Positions 45,729 to 57,385 of a DNA stretch of 64,000 nucleotides are shown here, in pieces (within the stretch, counting starts at the first letter, position 1; each line of letters begins with the position of its first letter). Where the stretch lies: the NCBI RefSeq assembly GCF_052324685.1, contig NC_135228.1:13030420-13094419 (forward strand), in the 5' to 3' direction. A model generated the notes under the pieces. It worked only from the letters and a program-made list of their open reading frames with translations, ran no database searches and was not told the DNA's origin. This DNA is from Brachyhypopomus gauderio. Its lineage: Eukaryota > Chordata > Actinopteri > Gymnotiformes > Hypopomidae. The position numbers and the translations under genes were made by a program.

Positions 45729-46763
45729 CTCACTGGCCACTTTATTAGGTACACCTGTCCATCTGCGCGTTAACACAAATGCTGAATCAGCCAATCACAT
45801 GGCAGCAACTCAATGCATGTAGGCATGTAGACATTGGCCAAAACGATCTGCTGCAGTTCAAACCGAGCATCAGAATGGGGAAGAAAGGTGATTTAAGTGA
45901 CTTTGATCGTGGCATGATTGTTGGTGCCAGACGGGCTGGTTTGAGTATTTCAGAAACTGCTGATCTACTGGGATTATCACGCACAACCATCTCTAGGGTT
46001 TACAGAGAATACTCAAATAACCAGTAGTTACAACCGAGGCAGGCAGAAGAGCATCTCTGAACGCACACCACGTCGAACCTTGAGGTGGATGGGCTACAGC
46101 AGCAAAAGACCACACTGGGTGCCACTCCTGTCAGCTAAGAACAGGAAACTGAGGCTACAATTTGCACAGGCTCACCAAAATTGGACAATGGATGTTTGGA
46201 AAAACATTGCCTGGTCTGATGATTCTCAATTTCTGCTGCGACATTTGGATGGTAAGGTCAGAATTTGGCGACAGCAACATGAAAGCATGGATCCATCCTG
46301 CCTTGTATCAATGGTTCAGGCTGGTGGTGCAATGGTGTAGGGGATATTTGTCTGGCACACTTTGGGCCCATAAGTACCAATTGAGCATCATGTCAAAACT
46401 ACAGCCAACCTGAGTATTGTTGCTGACCATGTCCATTCCTTTACGATCTTCTGATGGCTACTTCCAGCAGAATAACGCCCCATGTCATAAAGCGCGAATC
46501 ATCTTGGACTGGTTTCTTAAACACGACAATGAGTTCACTGTACTCAAATGGTCTCCACAGTCACCAGATCTCAATCCAATAGAGCACCTTTGGGATGTGG
46601 TGGAATGGGAGATTTTTGCATCATAGATGTACAGCCGACAAATCTGCAGCAACTGTGTGATGCTATCAGATCAATATGAACCAGAGTCTCTGAGGAATGT
46701 TTCCAGTATCTTGTTGAATCTATGTCACGAAGGATTAACCACGAAGGGGGTCCAGCCCGATGT
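45729..46763 (+). mobile_element. Tc1/mariner-type transposon copy B, decayed
   Basis: Same family as copy A, on the opposite strand. The left end has CACTGGCCACTTTATTAGGTACACCT (about 45732-45757). The transposase begins MGKKGDLSDFDRGM at 45875 and keeps ARRAGLSISETADLLGLS. An internal deletion follows SRVYREY: about 130 bp relative to the family pattern is missing and the frame hits a stop near 46027. Later blocks are still recognisable in shifted frames: KRPHWVPLLSAKNRKLRLQF, SDDSQFLLR, SSDGYFQQNNAPCHKARI and SPDLNPIEHLWDVVEWE, ending at about 46626. The right inverted repeat is absent; sequence breaks into a CA repeat at about 46770. It is dead by several independent lesions. Confidence 0.87.
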
Positions 46764-46799
46764 GTATACACACACACACACGCACACACATATATGGGG

Positions 46800-47620
46800 T
46801 GTGTGTGCTGCTACAAATCATGCACACCAGGGTGCCGAACTTCAGGTAATGTTAGCACCAAGCAAACATCCATATGGGGCATATTTGGCATGGTTATTGG
46901 TACCAGACAGGCTGGCTGGAATATTTCAGAAACTGCTGGTCTGCTGGGCACACATCACTGCACAGGATAGTTCATAAACAAAAGCGTGCAGTGTCAGTTC
47001 TGAGGGTGGAAACGCTTTGTTGATGAGTAACGTCATAGGAAAGTGGCAGGTACGAGCTGACAGGAAGGCCATGGTAAATCAGCTCTTTACAAACACGAAC
47101 ACAAAAGCGAATCAGAGCATACTGCATGTCAGACCTTTAGGTAGGTGAGCTACAACAGCAAAGCAGCAAAGTGGATTCCATACCCATCACTCAAGGCCAG
47201 TAATATGGGTCTATGGAGCACAGGCCCTTTGGAACCGACCAACTGAATATCGGAAAATTGTTGCCTGGTCTGACGTATGCTAGTTTCTGCTACGACATTC
47301 AGATGGCTACCAGTTATGTAGCTGCTAAGATCAGCATGAAAAAGCACCACATGACAAAGCACAAGTCATCTTCAAACTGGCTCCTGATCATTAATGCTCA
47401 GTGATCAGGGCTACAGTGGCCTGCTCTGTCACCGTCTCTGAGTCAAACAAGGCACCTGTGGTAGGAAAGTTGATTTGCAGCCAGAATGCGCAGCTAATTA
47501 ATAAATCTGCAGCATTTAGGAGATGCAGTCATGTTAGTGTGGACCAAAATCTCCATGGAATATTTCCAACACCATGTGGAATCCATGCTACAAAAATGCG
47601 AGGCTGTCCTGAGAGCACAT
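46800..47620 (+). mobile_element. Older, diverged Tc1/mariner relic next to copy B
   Basis: Below copy B a second pass through the same transposase layout can be followed at lower identity. A stretch near 46890-46960 matches the ARRAGLSISETADLLG region at DNA level (GGTACCAGACAGGCTGG, ATTTCAGAAACTGCTGGTCT). Near 47275-47310 are TTTCTGCTACGACATTCAGATGG, near 47340-47400 an ACAAAGCACAAGTCATCTTC block, and near 47540-47600 TGGACCAAAATCTCCATGGAATATTTCC. Stops occur in every frame and no terminal repeats are found. It could be a separate old insertion or an older element into or beside which copy B landed. Confidence 0.65.
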
Positions 47621-48480
47621 GAGGTCTTGCCCGTTAATATGGTTCAATGAATCAGAAAATCTAAATCATTAAAACAATAATTGCTGCTTATTGTATGTTT
47701 TAGCTAAAATGATTTTCATATAGTTTTCCTGTCACTATTATGAATTTCGACTTTTTAAAATTTCCTCAGTTTCCTTGTTATTAAAATTTATAAAAAAAAA
47801 AGAAATTAAGAAACGACAAGCACTCCCCCTGCTGGAAAATAATAAGCTATAGAACAAATTATTTTTTCAAACATAAAACAGAAACAGAATCGATGTTTGG
47901 TCAGTAAAGCGCCTATAAGCCTCTGACATTTTCAGTTAGAGTTTAAGAAGCGAAGGCGCCATTATTCTTCATTTACATATTGAATTCCGAGGGACACGGG
48001 ACACAATGTGGCCCTTAACGTGCCCAGTCACGTGACTGACAACATCGCTGCATTCGAAAACAATTAAAATCTCCCTTCCTCGACGTGAGGGGAGAAGTTA
48101 AAACATACAGATTTTGTCCGTCTTACACGCTCTCCCACAAACAATTAAAACAAGATTTTTTCTTTAAATTATTGATGAAATTAAAAAATAAATCTCATCT
48201 CAAAATATGAGACTTAAAAAAAGTTTTATTTATTAATTCTTTCTATTTTCTCTAAATAAACTTTCTTTATTAAAGGCTTCGATACGCACTGGATCCAAAC
48301 ATTAAATCAACTTATTATAAGTTCTTTGGAAAATCGAGCTTGGCCACACCTATATCCTGCCCTATTTTCACAAAAAACACAAGCTTTTCCTCTGTTGCAT
48401 TTACATGTGTGCCGGTGAGTACCCGGCTGTGTAACTTGATAGGGGGCAGCAAGAGGGGGATAAGGGAATGTTGAACGGCA
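47621..48480. promoter_or_regulatory. Presumed promoter and 5' UTR region of the ARID5-family gene
   Basis: No coding sequence until the start codon at 48481. A CpG-containing patch at about 47945-48075 (GAAGGCGCCATTATTC, GTCACGTGACTGACAACATCG) is the best promoter candidate and contains an E-box CACGTG at about 48030. The assignment is by position only. Confidence 0.4.
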
Positions 48481-50252
48481 ATGGAGCAGAATACGATACA
48501 GGTAATGCAAATTCCAACTTTATATTATTTCAAATCAACTAGTTATGCCGATCACGCGTGCAAATATTTCACGTACCCCAAAGCAAATAATTTCAGTCTT
48601 AATATCTGTTGTATTTCAATTTGCATGCAGTATCGCTATATTTTGGATTTTGTTAAAAGACTTGATTTGATTCTCATCCTATCAAGGCAACCCAACAAGA
48701 CTTGAAATTTTCGAGTCATCTGAACGAGTCGAAACTTATGTGATTGTAGCAAAGTTACGCAAACTGGTATCGTTTCGTATGAATTTACATACCTTATCTC
48801 ACGTACGTATTGTACTGTTGTATCGAAAAGAGCTGAATTTAATTCAATTTCAATATTTCGATATTTTTGTTAATGATTAATTTCTTTGTGTGTCGTGTCG
48901 GCTACCTAGGTCCTCTTTCCACCCCCACCCCCACCCCCACATTTTCACATTTGCTTAACAGAATTTGTTTTATTTTTCTTATGTGGGCTTCGAGTTGATA
49001 TTAAGATGGTTGGGACGATTCCTTATTGCATAAATGCCAACTGACGCTGTTAGTCGACCGTCTAAAGCTAAAAAATAAATATGAATTTTACTTTGAAATG
49101 ACGTGGTGATAATGAAAGGCTTGGAAATATTGTTGCAGACAGATGAACTAGGCGGAGCAATTGGTTTATTATAAACTACGAATATCAAGCGTATTTTGTT
49201 CATTTTTGTTAGGTTCATTTTAATCATTATTACTTCACGGAGTTACAGTCGGGTAAACATGAACTAGCTGTTATCGTTAGCGAATATACCGTGTAACAAC
49301 ACATGCACAGAATGAAAAGTAGGCGAGAGAGTGCCAGTTTTGATGTATAGATGTTATTTTCGTCTCGTAGAATTACAGTTTAGGAAGTAAGTAGACCAAA
49401 GAACTTGAATATAACGCTTACTTTTGAATATAGGAAGTCAGTCTCGTTGAATGAATGTGACACTATACAATTAGCCAAACAGATCACGAGCCTGTACTTG
49501 TTGGATGTTTTATATCCAGTTGTTTTCCACTGTAACCATTTGTCGGCGCAGCCATTCGTATCATTTCCCCCAATTTTAGGGCAAACAATATTGCATAGTA
49601 ATAACTGTAGCCTAAACATTTGGCTTCTGCAAAAAAGCTCCAAGGTCACATAACGTGTATCTCGTTTCCTACTAAAATGTCTCTACGGCTCTGTTTGATT
49701 TATTTTTTTTTAACTCGAAGTTTTAACTTACGTTGATATTACCTGGGTGTGTTTCTAGTTCAAATAGACTGTGCATAAGAATCGAGCGCAGACTTGTATT
49801 TTGTGGTTGTAGCATAGCCCAGCAGACTGCAACTCACTTCCACCACTAGGTGCTCGACGTTGAAGTTTGGGGCTCGTAGGATACAGGCTGAAGTGGGTCT
49901 CTGTTGGTGGCTGCCGGTTGTCTAATCCTTTGGTTTTAATAGTGGATAATCATACAAAATACATGTCAGCGATGTCGTGTAGTGGGTCCAGTTTAGCAAT
50001 TAAACGGCTGTGGTAATGCTTCTTTTGTAGCCCTTCCCTAGAAAGTGTTTGTCATATCTAGTAAATATTCATCTAAACATATTTTATTTTACACGCTTGT
50101 GTTTTGTACTGAGAAGTGAAATGGCATTTTGCAGTTGATAACCATAAACCTTTATACTGGCAATGTGGCAGTGTATGTGTGTATATGTATATATAATTTT
50201 TATATAAATTTTTTAGATTTAATTTATATTTTTTATAATTTGTATATAAATA

Positions 50253-50293
<41 letters not shown>

Positions 50294-53200
50294 ACTTTAC
50301 CTCTCAGAAAAAAAACGTGTAGGCCTATGCATGTTTCCTAGCAGGGTTGTTTCTAAGTAGCTTAATGCATTGGAATGTGTTTTCGGCCATGGAAACATTA
50401 CCAGTGACGACCAAGGAAATCTTGGTAGTTTATAGATGTTTGAACTCCAGTATAATTTGCCTCCATTTCGAACATGCTATTGCCACATTGAAAGTCGTTT
50501 TTCTCTGATGGGAGGAGAGAACTGCTCGGCATCTTTTGTCGGTCCTGGCGCGCTGCTTTGAGAAATGTGTAATGGGTATTGCAGAAATGGCTAATTTGTA
50601 TCATGTGAAGGATTGGCTGTATGTGTTTCAGTCTTGTATACATCATATTGTTCTCTGAATGCCAGCTGTCTTGTAACATGTAAAGGTTTCCCTCTTAAAC
50701 TTTTTTTTTGTTTTTCTTCTTTCGTAAAAGTAAGGCACACACCAATTCTGTAGCAATGTTGGCTCTTCATCTGCCTCCCATCGACACCAATTATATACAA
50801 TGTGAAACGTAGGTTTTTCTTCCTAAATTACTATTAAGTAGCATTTAAAGCAATTTCAGAATTGCTTAAAATGCTAAATGGCTCATTTCAAGAAGACATT
50901 CTAGAGCTGACAATAAAAACTGCTCCTTTTTATCACTGTTATTGAACAATGGCTGTCCTCACAGCAGGTCATTATTAGTAGTCTACTGTGTATGAAGTCG
51001 GTAATGGTTGAAGTGTATTGTGCTTTTATCCTCCTCAGTGGCTGGGGCCTCCTTGCTGCCTACGAGGGGCCTTTGCCTTCTACAGGGCCGTGTGCTACAG
51101 GCCGGAGCCCAGTGCCCCTGCTAAGGTGTGGAGACTGGGTGAGTTCTACTATTTGCGCTGTGGCCCCGAGGAGCCGGTGTGCATTGCAGAAGTCACTCTG
51201 CTGTGGGAGGACCAGAGACAGCGCCACCTGCTGGCAAGCTCCAGACTATATTTCCCACCAGAGGACACTCCAAAGGGCAGGACCAGGGACCATGGAGAGG
51301 TAATGGAGTGGGAGACGTAGCAGATTTTTAAAATCTAGTCACGCACTAAGTTAGTGCAGCGTATGACATTCCTTGTGGTTGCAGAGAGAAAGATATGAAA
51401 TTTTGTTTTGGAGTCTTGCCTGCGAGCAAATTGCCACAACTTGCTTGTTGTATCAGAATTTCCAGATTAATCACTATGATGTGTGCAAATATGCTGCTCA
51501 TTTGCATGTTGCTAGGGGAGGCGGCTAAAGCAGGTTTCATATCTGAATATCATAGTAGTGTAAAACTTTAAAAACTACACTACATTATCATAGACATGCT
51601 CTGATGATCACATAAGCTTTGAAAACCTGGGATGAGAAAATACAAGGACCCAGAAAACTGTAGTGCAAATATTCTGTATGCAGCTTGTAGTTTATTAGAG
51701 ACTTGGCATGGTCAGTGTGTGGTGGTCTCATTAACTGTGTCAGAACTTTTGTAGTGTGTTAAGGGGTCTAATAATTCAGTGAAATGAGATTGCAGATCTA
51801 GACTTAAAAAAAAAAAAAAAACCTGCTCCCAGTTTTTTTAAACTGGAAAAATAGAGTTGTCTGAACAGCAGTTCCATCAGTATTTAGGGCTGAGTCATGA
51901 CAAAGCTAGTCATAGTATTTGTAATCTGGCCACAGATTTTTTTCCTTCAGTGTTTTGGGTTTTTTAAAGCGAATTAAATTTAATGCAAACACTAGCGCTA
52001 TGGAATTGGTTCCTGATTTGAGATGACTTTTTGTCATCTCCTAACCATTTTTTATCCTAACCATTTTAACAGCAGATTCCAGTGTTGGTCATCTTTTCAC
52101 TGTGCTTTTCAGTGGTTTGGATGGATTGTCTTTGCCTGGTGTTGGTGGCCTATTGTTACAAGTTGCCACAAAGAGTAGGGAGGCAGTTCCTTTGTTCGGT
52201 GGTTGTGAAAAGATTAAAACCATCAACCACGAGAACCTGATGCAGTCTTTGTAAACGTTTGCAGAGTTTGTTTGCCCTACTCTAGCAGCTACCGGTCAGG
52301 TTGCCACTGTAGAACATTGCTATTTCTATGTATGACTCAGGAACCATTGGTTTGTGTATGTCTGCGTGCGTCTGTGTATAAGGATGAAGTCTTGGCTGTG
52401 TCAAAAAAGATTGTGGTCCGAGTGGAGGATCTAATAAACTGGACATGTGCAGAACCACCCAAGTGGAAATGTAGCCGTCTCAAGACCAATGGTCTCCACA
52501 TACCTGACACTCCCACACATGCGACAGACACGCAGGAAGTAAAAACAGAGGGTGAGTTATGCGTCCTCTAAAATACGCACTCGTGCATGCACTTTCACAC
52601 TGTAGTGATCACACCCGAAGCCCCGCCAGTTCTCAAATGAGGAAAAACTTCCAAAATATGCTAAATCAGGAATAACTGCTTGGGTGTTCCTGCTAAAGTC
52701 TCCAGACTGAAACTCCACCCCCACCTGGTATTTCTCTAGAAGGTTCCGTGGCAGTGCAGCAGAGGGTCAAGGTGCTGAGTTACCCGCAGTACTGCCGCTT
52801 CCGCTCCCTGCAGAGGCGCCTCCAGGACCAGGGCGGTTCCCCCGGCCTGCTCGACCCTCACCTGCTGGCCCTGGGGGGGCTAAAGATGGCCCTGCACAAC
52901 ATGTGTGTGCTGTATTGCAGGGACACCTTCAACCATCCAACCCTGAGCAGCAACCCCAGCTTTACATCTCAGTTTGGTGAGTTACTGATAACACGGGCTG
53001 GCGCTGGGCTGAGCTCCAGAAGCAAGTTTTTACTCTTTGGTATAATAGCTGTTTTCCAGTCATTTTGGATGTAACGTACAAAAGCATATAACCACAGTAG
53101 TCCTAAATCTTATCCGTTTTGCCCATTCAGATGGAGCATAGTAATTCATTCTCATTTTAGAGTTAGCATGAGAACGATCACAGCAGGGAACTCTGCAGTT

Positions 53201-55959
53201 TCTCAGAAAATCATTTTGTTGTTTTAAAGGTGGGCGTTTTAAATTGCCTCTTACCTCGTGTTTCCCAGGATGCCCTTCTCTAAGCCTGAAGGGACGACCA
53301 CGAAAAAGAAGAGCTAGAGAGAGCAGTGGCAGTGACCAACAGCACTTCAGCAGGTCCGAGTCGTGGGGGGAGAAGATGAAGGTAACACGTTCTCTCTCTC
53401 TCTCTCTCTCGTTATGAATGACCGTTAGCGGTTAATAAATTGCGACTGAGCGCATGTGAACGGTTGGGTGCAGGAAAATGTGATGGGCGGTGCTGAGGTG
53501 AGGTGGGAGGGGAACTGGCTCCCCCACCCTGAGGAGCAGCTGTTCCTGGATCAGCTCTATATCTTCATGGAGCGCAGGGGGTCCCCAATCAGCAAGGTCC
53601 CAAACCTGGGGTTCAAGAAGAGTGAGTATCATCCCACCGTAAACGACTCCCAAAATAGATTGAAATTAGAGATCTGAAAATCTCTTCATGACTTCAGCAT
53701 TTCTCCATGACTCATGCTCCTTTTTCCCCTCGATTCCATCTGTAAATGGTTTATTCGTTTGTTCACAGTTGATCTCTTCCTCATGTACTCGGTTGTCAAA
53801 AAGCTGGGCGGCTATGAGACTGTAAGTTCGAATTGAACATTTAAAGCATGACCTCCGCTGTATTGGAATATAAAGTGATGGGAGTGAGGTAATTGATGCT
53901 GCTGTTGAGAGCTCACTCGGCCTGCGTCTTGTCTGAAGGTGACGTCACAGCGGTTGTGGAAGACGGTGTATAATGAGCTAGGCGGTAGCCCCGGCAGTAC
54001 CAGCGCTGCCACCTGTACCAGGAGGCATTACGAAAAGTGAGTCTCCGATTACACACGGCTATGGTGAATATCCTGCTGCAAAATGCTCTACATCACTCTC
54101 CAGCAACGGACGACGTTTTTGTTGTGTTGGATGATTCCCAGGCTGATGCTCCCGTACGAGCAGCACATGAAGGGCGAGGATGTGGAGGAGAGCAAGGCCA
54201 GGGCGGTGTCAGTGGCTCCGGCGGTGTCCGTCAGAAGGCCAGCGCGTGGGCGAGGAGCCCAGACCACCCTGAAGAAGAATGGGGTCGCTAATCAGGTATC
54301 AACCACTCTCCACCCACGATGAAGAACACAATACTTCTTACTCAAATTACGCAAATATGATGAAACGCCTTTGAAGTGTAGAGGTCATTACTGTAATAAA
54401 CCATATGGAAAGAAGGAACCGTTTTGGCTTTTTTCAACATGGTCATGAACATAAATAGCCAACTTGACTCAAACAACTGTAAGATGCAAGAAGGGTCGAG
54501 TTGTAGTAGAACTTCATGGAAATTCAGGTTTTCTGAAAGATGAAATTCAAGATGATAATCATCTTAATATGATTATCACCACGATGTGGGACTGAAGGAA
54601 GGTAGAAATAAATTTTCCATTCTGTTTCTCCAGGAAACACCACCAGATGGCGTAGTTGTACGAAAAAGAGGGCGACCTCCTGGCAAACGGAGTGCTAAAG
54701 CTCTGGCTAGGGGGAGAGTTGGAAGACCACCTTTACACGCTAAAACAAGCATTGACCAGGGAAGTGATGAGATGCAAGCCATGAATGTCCTTCAGGAACC
54801 AAGGCTTTCTCTGACACCAGCGTCCACTGTTCCTGTCCCGCACAAGCCTAACGTGGACGAAGACATGAAAACAGAGCAGGAATCTTTAGTTCCTTCATTG
54901 TCTGGTCAATCTAAACTTCAGGTCGGCCCCTCCCTGGAAGGGTTTAGCCCCACCAAGGGCATGTGTCCTTTGGATTTTGTCAGGGCTCGTCTTGGCTTTA
55001 GTTCAGTGGGCATTTCGCATGCAGTGTCCCAAGACCCTTTGGGCCCTCACCAGCCAACAGTGCTCAGTCAAACCAAAGCCAGCAGCCCGGAGACACCAGA
55101 GACCCTCCAGCACCAGTGCTCGGGGTGTAGCTTGGAGGATCCGTCCTGGGCCGGAGGCAGAGAGGGCCGGACTACTAGACCTGCACTGCCTCCACTCAAG
55201 ATCCTTCCATTGGACATCGATTGCAGCCTGCAGCTACGTCAGCTGATGCGTACACGCCTGGGCACAACACACATGAATTCCTTCAGAAAGCGCCTATCGG
55301 AGGCTTTGGCTCAGGACCTCAGCAAGACCTATGAGCCCAATGGCCACTCGATTTCCACTTCTCCAGAGCAGGCTGTCCCACTCAACCTGAGCAAGAAGGC
55401 CACCACCAAGAGGTCCTCCGATGAAGCAGACATCAGAGATGTGCAGTGTGAGGAATTCGAAGGTTCCCAGGCCAAGAACCTGAAGATGGAACCTGAGGAT
55501 CTCCGCCTGCCTCGAAAGCAGAATGGAGTTTCCTCCGGATTTCTAATAGTCCAGGAAGAGCCGGCTGATCTGAGTTCTCCGTGCAGGGTCAGGGCTCTTC
55601 CACAAGACAGGACTAGCTTAGACTCGACCGGCCCTGAGGCTGGAGCTTTATCTTCTAAAGTCAACCCTGATGCCTCCTTAGACAGTGTTTCCCCCACCAG
55701 TGTTGTCCCCTCTCCTCTCGGTGCTCTGAAACAAGAAGATGGTGAATTGATCCCAGTGGATGCCAAGATGGTGGAGACCCCTGTTTGGAAAACAGAACCC
55801 AAGTGGTCACAGGTTCCTCAGAATCCAGAACCTTTCCCTAAGGAAGAGCTCCTTTCTGAGCACACGCCTTATGTGGATTCTAAAACGCAGTACTATAAAG
55901 TTCCCTCCCTCAAAGAACTCTCCAGCTCCCACTTATCTAAGCCATCACAAAGCTGTTGA
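48481..55959 (+). CDS. arid6: ARID5-family AT-rich interaction domain protein (arid5b-like; tentatively arid6), complete (859 aa)
   Basis: DNA-binding transcriptional regulator. Coding exons: 48481-48501, 51039-51299, 52383-52551, 52740-52976, 53269-53381, 53474-53621, 53769-53821, 53939-54036, 54142-54295, 54634-55959; GT-AG throughout, phases close. The tiny first exon encodes MEQNTIQ, matching ARID5B MEPNSLQ; exon 2 (WLGPPCCLRGAF, FPPEDTPKGRTRDHGE) matches the ARID5B N-terminal module. Exon 4 has VLSYPQYCRFRS and YCRDTFNHPTL, exon 5 a GRPRKRR motif. The ARID lies at about 278-372 with LGGYETVTSQRLWKTVYNEL and GSTSAATCTRRHYE. The long last exon has two more AT-hook-like GRP cores (431-433, 448-450), four Psi-K-x-E SUMO-type sites (MKTE 496, LKME 701, LKQE 783, WKTE 803) and a CtBP-type PLNLS at 667-671. 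Length is between ARID5A (about 594) and ARID5B (about 1188), and the C-terminal part is unlike either as I recall them. The family is certain; the symbol rests on memory that fish have an ARID5-like gene called arid6. Confidence 0.85.
50254..50290. repeat. (CA)n microsatellite in intron 1 of the ARID5-family gene
   Basis: About 18 CA units preceded by an AT-rich TATA/TTTATA region, inside the 2.5-kb first intron. Confidence 0.93.
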
Positions 55960-57385
55960 ACTGCAGACATGAAAGCATGCCTGCCTGACAACCTCTCACT
56001 GCTAACACTTGTCTACTTCAACACTCCTTTCTACTCTTCATATTTGTGTTGGGCAGTGCTGTGTCTATGGTGTATTAGTAATCTGCTCAGCATCTGTAAA
56101 ACACTACTGCTGTACATCTTGTATTGGTTTCTACTCTAAAGTGTGTCATTTTTCTGATTTTAAAGTGCTTCTTAATTCAGAACACATTGCATTCATTCCA
56201 GGCCCAGCCAGGAAAAATCATTGACTTTGTCATGGAGAACATTTGGGTTGTCGTTTGAGATGTCCAAGGTGTTGTTACATTTTGCCGAAAACGCATCAGT
56301 TCTAAATCAGTTATATGATGTTCATTCAGTAACTTAAAAAAACTTAGTTCCACAGGAATTGGACGTCTACTGTATTTTTCTGTCATATTTTAATAGTACA
56401 AATATGCTATTTAATGCTGAATAGTTATTGCTTTATATATTGTAAGCCAGCTATGTCACTCTGAGGGCATATAATTTGTTTTATTTTCTTGTATCATGTA
56501 TTGAGATGCCATTGATTTATTGAAATTTAATCATTGTATATTCTTGTTTTTCTTCTCTTGATCCGTCTCCTTAGACCCCGACTAAAGCACACCATTGCAT
56601 TCTTTGGGCTGCATTTTGTGTGAAAATATAGGTAGCTGTTTATTTTAAAACTTTTGTTTTTTGTCCAACAAAGTTTAAAGTTCTTAAATTTTAAGGATTC
56701 TAATCACTGACAGCTTAGTTCATTTTCAAAGGGCATTGTATTTAATGTTAACTCTGTAAAACTTTTGTTTATTTTTTTTAGCCATTCTGGCAACAAGTTT
56801 TTCCCATTTACACTTCAATATAAACTTTACGAACATGTTTACAGTGAAATGGACATGGAGAGATTGTAAATGGATTGCAAATATCTTTTTCCACATGTTA
56901 CCTTTTTTCTCTCAATCTCCATTACTGGTTTACAGCATATGTTCACTGATCATTGTGATTTTATTCCGATCACTGTAGAATGCATCTGGCATTAATCCAT
57001 TATTGTACTGCATCCAGCAGAGCTGAACATGTATTTTTGCTGCATTTTCATACTTGAGTAACTACCAGACGTAAATCTGCTCATGCCCTAAAGTCACAGG
57101 GGCTATGAGTTTGAATAGTCCTTTAGGTCTTCTTCCATTCATCTCCAGGCTAGTTCATTATTCTGTGTTCATAGCTGTTTAACCACAATGATAAAATATT
57201 TGCCAGGGTGTAACTCCTTTAAGAAGCCAAACAAAAGCCTGTGGTGATTTTGATGTGGGCAGTAACCGAAGATATGTTAGATATTTTTTTCCCCTCCATT
57301 ATCTTTTACAATGTTTTAAATGAACCGGATTGTATGACCGTGTCACTACAACACTGAATATTTATAATAATAAAAGTTTTTTTTT
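55960..57385 (+). terminator. 3' UTR and poly(A) signal of the ARID5-family gene
   Basis: A long AU-rich stretch follows the TGA at 55957-55959. AATAAA at 57369-57374, in TATAATAATAAAAG followed by a T run, is a good poly(A) signal. That gives a 3' UTR of about 1.4 kb. Earlier T-rich patches make shorter forms possible. Confidence 0.65.
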
